Part shown: piece by piece, positions 58,097-64,000 of the stretch
Numbering within the stretch: the stretch's first letter is position 1
How the letters are laid out: the number at the start of each line of letters is the position of its first letter
Assembly: GCA_030248215.1 (NCBI GenBank)
Contig: JASANG010003121.1
Coordinates: 1-64,000 of the forward strand
Direction of reading: 5' to 3'
DNA from: Enoplolaimus lenunculus
Lineage: Eukaryota > Nematoda > Enoplea > Enoplida > Thoracostomopsidae
Length of the DNA: 64,000 nt
Translations under genes and position numbers: made by a program
Notes under the pieces: generated by a model
Databases searched by the model: none
Told to the model about the DNA's origin: nothing
The model's input: the letters and a program-made list of their open reading frames with translations, nothing else

Positions 58097-58126
58097 ATGA
58101 TAATAATAATAATAATAATAATAATA

Positions 58127-58158
<32 letters not shown>
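58097..58158. repeat. (AAT)n microsatellite
   Basis: About 20 AAT triplets with one AGT interruption. Confidence 0.96.
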
Positions 58159-58162
<4 letters not shown>

Positions 58163-58262
58163 GCAGGTTGTGTGTGCATTTGTTTGCAAATATTTATTTC
58201 GTTTTTATGCTTTATGTGTTGCAGTTTGTTGATCAAGATATATATTGCAATTTTCGTGTATA

Positions 58263-58542
58263 TGTTTTTGGCCAATCTGCTATTTGATCAATAATTTGCC
58301 TGGACTATGATGTTCCTATTCTGTGCTTACAGCAGTTGATTATGGGGCTAATAGATATTTTAAAGTTTTTCCCATAAATAGAACCAACGTTTTCTTGGTT
58401 GGTTGGTAATACGTCTGACTAATCTGATTGGCCATTCAGTTTCATAGCAGTTTAGCACAGACTCTACAACATCTATTTAAGAGAGGTATAAATTTGGCAT
58501 GTCGGTTAGTAATTGGCGTGAATAGCAGTTTAACTTACGACA
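58263..58542. mobile_element. M-family MITE, diverged
   Basis: Starts TGTTTTTGGCCAATCTGCT, ends AGCAGTTTAACTTACGACA, TA-flanked. Same ends as 21334 with several changes on the right. Confidence 0.7.
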
Positions 58543-58671
58543 TACACAGAAATACGTTTTATACAAGGTGTTTGCTCGGAGTGAATGGACTATATCGAAA
58601 TAGCTTCAACAAGGAGGTGAGGCAACAGGAAGTGTATTAAAATATTCGTATCGCAGTTTTAGCTAACGTTT

Positions 58672-58806
58672 GGCCCATGTTACTTTAAGGGACGTCCAGG
58701 TTTCTGGTGGGTCTATAAATGAGTAGGTTTAGATTCTAGATTACATTTTTTGCTTAGGCTTAGGAATACGCTTTCTACTGTTTCGCCCCTTAAAGTAAGA
58801 TTGGCC
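58672..58806. mobile_element. T2-type MITE (TTAGGC core, different ends)
   Basis: Ends GGCCCATGTTACTTTAAGGG and CCCTTAAAGTAAGATTGGCC are inverted. Short core TGCTTAGGCTTAGGAATACG. Differs from T ends beyond the first GGCC. Confidence 0.7.
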
Positions 58807-59288
58807 TAACTTTTTTAAGTAATAAATGTTTACTGCTGGGCAACAGATTGGCTAAAACTAAAATAACAGAGCATTTCAAATTGCCGAAAATTCGAGTTAC
58901 CTACAAGTTGGGGTTGGTGTGGTGTAACTCTGAAAAGCGAGCTAAAGTACATAATAAGATAGTGTCAGTAAAATTTAAAAAACCTATGGTGCGTAGGGGG
59001 TGGGCAGTGGTAGGTATCCCTTGCCACATTCTGTCTGTGAACCCTTGCATAATCCTGTTTTGCGGCTGTATTTTAACAGGTCATGGCCTCGCATAAGCTA
59101 AGCATGTGCGGTGTTTCTAAATAATATTAATTTTCAGTCAGTGCTATATATTACTTTATTGTTCTTTTCAATTTAATTGGTTGTTTATCAGATGGATTTG
59201 TGCTCCGGTTTTCGCAGCATATTTTATTTCTATGTTTGAAAGTTAGATTTGACTCTAAACGCTGCGCAGTTTGATATATTGAGAGCAG

Positions 59289-59335
59289 GGTGTAGCCGGA
59301 TATCTGGTTCTGGCAAAAATCGGTTAACAGGACCA
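59289..59335. mobile_element. Solo hAT-type end
   Basis: CAGGGTGTAGCCGGATATCT with TGGTTCTGGC; no partner end found. Confidence 0.4.
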
Positions 59336-59447
59336 AATTGCTGAAATATTTTAAATTTGTGAAACATCGAGGCATCATTTTATTAGACAACTTTAAAATT
59401 GCAATTTAAACTAAGAGCTTCAACTCGGTCTGCGTCCAATTAAAAAC

Positions 59448-59626
59448 GGCCAATGTAAAGAACAGGGGGGGAACACTATTATAAGCTTATTCCTAAGCCT
59501 AAGCGTAAGAATGAGTTTTTTCTAAGCCTAAGCCTAAGCCAAGCAAGATGAAAATTAGTCTAAAGCGGAAGCGTATTCCATTGCAGTCCCACAAAAAATC
59601 GTTCCGCCCCTGATCTTTACATGGGC
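59448..59626 (+). mobile_element. T-family MITE with TTAGGC-like core
   Basis: Starts GGCCAATGTAAAGAACAGGG, ends GATCTTTACATGGGCT; flanks TTAAAAAC and GCAAAAAC match 6 of 8. Core CCTAAGCCTAAGCGTAAG and CTAAGCCTAAGCCTAAGCC. Confidence 0.85.
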
Positions 59627-59984
59627 TGCAAAAACTAATGTAAAGGTTAATGTGGGTTTTCGTGATCAGAAATTTTTGACTTAGTTCCAAGGTATTAAGT
59701 ATATACGAATGTTTTCTATGTATTTTGTATTTAGCTTATAATTGTTGCTTTTTTCCATTGGTTTATATTATATGTATTGCTTTTACGAGAAAACTTCAAT
59801 GTGTGTTTACCAAGATATAACATGTCTCATCGGTGTTGGCTTGATTGCCGAGCGAATAAATTATTAGTTTCATATGACGTATAATGAAAAAAGTTGGAGC
59901 AGTGCAGTTTGGTTCGCACATGATTAATGTGACAACTCATCTAGTGTTTGAGTTGAACAAAACCAAATGGCAAGGAGCCAATGT

Positions 59985-60745
59985 TACTTTGGTGCCGTAT
60001 AACAGCAGATGAAGCGTATTCTTACGCCTTAATCTTGGCGTCGAAAAAGTGTATTCCTAAGCCTAAGCAAAGAAATGTAATCTGGAATCGAGATCTACTC
60101 TTACCCACTAGAAACTGGGACGATTTTAAAAGTAACGGGCTGTGGGTGGAATGCAGTAGACTTAGAAGCGTAATATAGTTCTGCGCATTTGAGAAAGTAA
60201 TAGTTGTGTTTAGTCACGTTTCCAGTCTAAATATTGCGGTGAGGTGCGCAAGTGAATTATCAGTGTTGGTGCCAATGTTACTTTTAGGGCCGTAATAGTA
60301 GATTAAGCGTAGTCCTAAGCCTAAGCCGAAGCGTTGCAAAAGCGTAGTCCTAAGCGTAAGCCGAACCGTTGCAAAAGCGTATTCTTAACCCTTTCTCACA
60401 TGAATATTTTCTATTCCCCCTGAGACCTAGATTTATGCTAGGATTCGAACTCCAGTGACTGGAGTGGGAGGCGTATACCATCACCACTCAGCTATAGGAG
60501 CTTGACGCTCGAGCCCAAGTGGGCTCTCACGTCTTGTGTTGATTTAGTACTAAGTATACGTGTTGCAATTGTTAAACACGGTGCGATATATATTATTTAA
60601 CGTATATACACTGCGCTGAGTTGCTTATAGGCAACTCAATGTGACAAAGGGGTTAATCCTAAGCCGGAGCGTTGCAAAAGCGTATTCTGAAGCCTAAGCA
60701 TTACGAAACCGTATGCCTAAAGCCTAAGCGTTGCAAAAGCGTATT
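59985..60745. mobile_element. Region of worn T-like repeats
   Basis: Repeated blocks of CCTAAGCCTAAGC and GCGTTGCAAAAGCGTATTC, with GCCAATGTTACTTT starts near 59978 and 60271. Probably two or more decayed elements; a piggyBac-like element interrupts at 60389. Confidence 0.55.
60389..60652. mobile_element. piggyBac-like MITE containing a tRNA-like stretch
   Basis: TTAA on both sides, ends CCCTTTCTCACAT and ATGTGACAAAGGGG. On the minus strand at about 60425-60505 it includes AGCTGAGTGGTGATGGTATA, TCCCACT and GGAGTTCGAATCC, the D, anticodon and T arms of a tRNA-like sequence without a matching acceptor stem. Confidence 0.78.
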
Positions 60746-60769
60746 CCTCGGCCTAAATGTATTTGTTTG

Positions 60770-60995
60770 ACGCGTATCGTTTTATCTTTTGCAAAATTTT
60801 AAGGGAAAAATTGACGAAATTTCGGTAAGAATAATCGTAAAACCAAACGGCTAAACAGCAGATTATAGATAGTTACTTATTTTCTAAAGTTAACAAATTA
60901 AGCATCATTTTGACTATGTGCCTAATTTCGCCTTCGGCGAGTTCTGTTGACCTTAGGCTCTGGTATTTTGCACCACCGGTTGCACCATGCTATAT
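60770..60995. mobile_element. A-family MITE, right part
   Basis: TTTTGCAAAATTTTAAGG, GACGAAATTTCGGTAAGAAT, GTTAACAAATTAAGCATC and CACCACCGGTTGCACCATG match the A body and right end. A further worn A start lies near 61215-61320. Confidence 0.65.
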
Positions 60996-61403
60996 ATATC
61001 ACATTTGCCTGGGTTGTTTCTCCTGATTGTCAATTTTGTTTTGTTGAAAAACAGTGTTGTAGAAGTTGGTACCTGTTGTTTAAAATCAGTGCAGAGTGGT
61101 TGTGGAAGTTTCGCGTGTTATGTTGTTGTTTCGGGTCCGCAGCCAACAAGAATGCCAAAAATTGTTAAGGCATTGTTTTGGTTAAACATAGTTTTAGGCA
61201 GCGTCTGGCCGAAGGTCTGGTTCCAGCTCTATCAACGCCTTTGTTCGATAGATGGTCCACCCTCGGTTTCAGTAGAACTTTTGCCGGAAGTTTCGGCAAT
61301 TTTGGTGACGAAATTTTTTATTATTTTTTTTAATAAAAAATCTGCATTCAGCAAGGTTTTTTTGTATTTTTTAGATAATTTGGGAAGCCTTAATTGTCGA
61401 GAT

Positions 61404-61644
61404 GGCCCATGTAAAGATTCAGGTGCGAAACGTTTTTTCTGAGGGACTGCAATTGAATAAGCGTAAGCTTTAGACTATTTTTTTCGGCTTGGCTTAGGCT
61501 TAGGCTTAGTAATATACTCATTCTTACGCTTAGGTTTAAGCTTAGGCTTAGGCCTAGGAATATGCTCATTCTTACGCTTAGGCTTAGGCTTAGGCTTAAG
61601 AATATGCTTATAATACTGTTCCGCCCCTGTTCTTTACATTGGCC
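61404..61644 (-). mobile_element. T-family MITE with TTAGGC-like core, long form
   Basis: Exact 8-bp TSD GTCGAGAT on both sides. Starts GGCCCATGTAAAGATTCAGG, ends TTCTTTACATTGGCC. Core contains TTAGGCTTAGGCTTAG and three repeats of a 45-bp block beginning CATTCTTACGCTTAGG. Best-preserved T copy. Confidence 0.92.
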
Positions 61645-62133
61645 GTCGAGATTTATCATATTTGAAGCTAACAACGGATTATTGGGCTTGATTATTGCTA
61701 AAAGTGGCAAAGTCAACATTTTTGTTCCCTTAATTTTGTTTCGTCTCCGGTTCCGGCTCTGGATCCAGCAGAATTTGCTAACTTTTCCGACATTTTTTAC
61801 CGTTTCAGTTTTTATGTATATTAATTGTTTTGAAACGTAAAACTTTTAAAGTATTTTTATTTTTTATGTTGTTTTTTTACTTTTTTGAAATAGTTTGCTT
61901 TTGAATTTGACAAATTTGGTTAACGTAGCAGAAAACAAAGATTGTATGTGTGACTATTTTTTTCGTTAACCCATGATTGCTCGTCTGCCCCTTTGGTGTT
62001 GTTTATTGGTTGGGTCGCATTATTAATTCAGTTTTGAAGAAATACTTTAGAACGTGTATTTTTTAAGAAAAAACTGTTTCACTGATTTAAGAAAAAAATA
62101 AGTTAGTTCCTAAGACAGGTACCATATGTGTAG

Positions 62134-62271
62134 TCTCAGTATGGTTGTACTGCCCAGCGTTGTGTTGTCGTGGTGGAAACGGATTTAGAACGTACCGGAA
62201 ACGGAATCAGAACCATAAAGCGACAATAATACCGGAGTTGCCAGCTGGAACCGGAATTTCGGTTGCACCCT
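62134..62271. mobile_element. B-like hAT MITE, short
   Basis: CAGTATGGTTGTACTG start and GGAATTTCGGTTGCACCCTG end; flanks TGTAGTCT and TGTAGTAG match 6 of 8. GTACCGGAAACGGAATC inside. Confidence 0.6.
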
Positions 62272-62277
62272 GTGTAG

Positions 62278-62362
62278 TAGGGTGCGACTGGATTTCTGGT
62301 TCCGGCTTCGGCAAAAAAATCGGTATCCGGCTCCAGTATTTTTTTGGTATCCGGTCATCATA
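62278..62362. mobile_element. R-type hAT end
   Basis: TAGGGTGCGACTGGATTTCT, then TTCCGGCTTCGGC and GGTATCCGGCTCC; partner end not found. Confidence 0.45.
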
Positions 62363-62681
62363 ACCTCCTGTGTAAAGCGTTTCAAACCAAATTATGTTAA
62401 TTTGTTGGAATTTTTTAGAACGCTGAAGTTCAGTGGCATATCTTGATTTGGTTTTAGGCTTAACGGAGATTATGTAAATTTTATTTAGGGTCATTTTTAA
62501 AGTACGGGTTATACTGGAGATGTAGATTACCTTAACGATTGCCAAAAGAGGGCGTAACAATTGATTTGCTGTTTTTGGTAGGGGTGAAAACATTTTGTCG
62601 CTCGTAGTTGCTCGCAAAATGTAGTACGTAACTGTCGCTTTTACCAACTCGGCTACGAAATATAGTTGAAGCATGGATGAT

Positions 62682-62900
62682 GGCCCATATTCTCAAATGC
62701 GTACAGCACCTATCATCAGTTAGCGATAGGTTTTCAAACTGATGAACACATGTAATTGCAGATTTCAAAATTTGTACAGAAGTGGGGCAAATCAAAAGTG
62801 AACGGTGTGCTAAATTTCGACTCTCACCATGCGCTGGTTCCAATGTTACGCGACCTATCACCAACTGGTGACAGGTGCTACACACATTTGAGATTACGGA
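62682..62900. mobile_element. K-family MITE
   Basis: CCCATATTCTCAAATGCGTA and CACACATTTGAGATTACGG at the ends; hairpin-forming ACCTATCATCAGTTAGCG and ACCTATCACCAACTGGTG inside; shared CTCACCATGCGCTGGTTCC. Confidence 0.8.
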
Positions 62901-63015
62901 CTCAGGTACCAGGTTAATTGCATTTCAGGAAGCAAAAATAAGATTAAAGTTCGTTGTGATTTTCGAAAACTTAATTCAATGAATTATATGCGTAGATTAA
63001 TGACCATATTCCAGG

Positions 63016-63115
63016 GATCCAACAGGAACTGGATTTCGCCTGTAAAGGAGCAGGGACAGGATTAAATATTTTGGGGAACAGGAACAGGAACCGGAATTTA
63101 AAATAATTTTCAACA
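63016..63115 (-). mobile_element. E-family MITE end
   Basis: CAGGGATCCAACAGGAACTG then GGGAACAGGAACAGGAACCG, the CCTGTT hexamer on the other strand. Second end not resolved. Confidence 0.6.
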
Positions 63116-63498
63116 TTAAATCACTTTTTAATGTTTAGCAAACAAATAGCCAAAAACGTGCGTTAAGCGAGTTTTTCGCGGTTTTGTCTTCGCTTTCAGC
63201 ACCAATCAATACGTGGTATCCTTTGTTTCTCAAACATGATAACTTCGGCAGCTACGAATTTTAAAATCTCAATGCAGGTAACGCGAATCAAGTGCAAAAT
63301 CGGAACAAAATTTCGAACCTCACCATTTTTGGTTCGAAAGTTTACAAGACTTATCACCAACCGGTAACAGGTACTACATACGCATTTGAGAATATGAGAA
63401 TACAGGTGCCGTTTATAGAAGATACAACAACTGTAGAAAATAAAATTGTATTGCGTTTAATATATTTAGTCAGCTTTTAAGGAAATTTAGTAACTCAA

Positions 63499-63753
63499 TG
63501 CCCCTACTCAAATGTGTATATAGAACCTGTCACCCTATTGGTGAAGTATACGTCTTGTAACTTGCAAATCAACAAATGATGAGGTTAAAAATTCAGCATA
63601 TTTTTCGCATTCGATTTGCGTTACGTCTGCTCAAATGAAATGCGATCTGCAGTTTGTAAGCGTTCGTCAGTTTGAAAACCTATCGCTAACTGCCAACTGG
63701 TGAAACTGCCAACTGGTGAGATGATATGCGCTATATACATTTAAGAATATGGG
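63499..63753. mobile_element. K-family MITE
   Basis: CCCCTACTCAAATGTGTATA and ATATACATTTAAGAATATGG at the ends, TTTGAAAACCTATCGCTAAC and a doubled AACTGCCAACTGGTGA inside. Confidence 0.7.
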
Positions 63754-64000
63754 CTTTAGGCTTAACGTTGCGATGGCGGTTCCGCGGGTTTTCGGTTTTA
63801 AAATATTTGTTTTTTCGCTTGTTTGTGTTGTTATTTTTTTGTATTTCTGTTCGGCATATGGCATCGTTCGCTATGAAGCGTTTGTCGTCTCTGACCGTTT
63901 GGGTTCTAAATCTGTATTTTAGCTGGCTTGAAAAGCACATGTAACTCTAATACGAGCTAAAGTGTTGAGAACGAAAGCCTATGTGTGTGTTTATTTTTTA

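Noticed and set aside
23798-61644. Interstitial telomere from chromosome fusion
   Set aside because: The TTAGGC-like tracts lie inside flanked, end-defined elements with conserved spacing, which fits transposons better.

Overview
This is a eukaryotic, animal window. It holds one recognisable host gene, a reticulon on the + strand (ATG 7619, stop 55515), buried in repeats. Eleven coding exons join in phase into 577 residues. The last five exons (52015-55515) encode a textbook reticulon homology domain: two long hydrophobic hairpins around a 66-residue loop, ending in KPKEE. Species cannot be read from the window. A nematode is my best guess, because the loop stretch HATRGANRLK and the motif SWFSG resemble what I remember of C. 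elegans RET-1, and because many repeats here use the hexamer TTAGGC, the nematode telomere unit. If so, it is a nematode with an unusually repeat-rich genome. A flatworm or another invertebrate is not excluded.

Layout. 1-3.6 kb is a near-identical tandem duplication (unit about 2.17 kb) with a 33-bp minisatellite. 3.6-5.7 kb shows nothing I can name beyond a repeat remnant. 5.7-7.5 kb is a pile of tRNA-derived SINEs, one of them split by the 3' end of a LINE. 7.6-14.6 kb carries reticulon exons 1-6 (a low-complexity N-terminal region of 389 residues). Intron 6 (14639-52014, 37.4 kb) is almost wholly mobile elements, minisatellites and microsatellites. 52.0-55.5 kb carries the membrane domain in exons 7-11. 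55.5-64 kb is again repeats with no gene I can support.

The repeats are the striking part. Dozens are short non-autonomous DNA transposons, most with 8-bp target-site duplications (TSDs), as in the hAT superfamily. Several families share a CAGGGT...ACCCTG end, but each carries its own hexamer tandemly repeated near its ends: TTCCGG, CGGAAT, CCGAAT, CTCCGG, CCTGTT, ATCGGC, TTAGGC or TTTCGG. I read these as family-specific subterminal transposase-binding sites, by analogy with the hexamer subterminal repeats of plant Ac. Others are mariner-like (TA flanks), piggyBac-like (TTAA flanks), a 2.45-kb foldback, a three-element head-to-tail array separated by single 7-bp target sites, and a near-perfect 149-nt hairpin. 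No transposase gene is visible, so all would have to be moved in trans.

Limits: all alignments, TSD matches and splice sites were read by eye. Exons 7-11 are very secure, exons 1-6 are supported mainly by phase agreement, and the 5' and 3' transcript ends are unknown.
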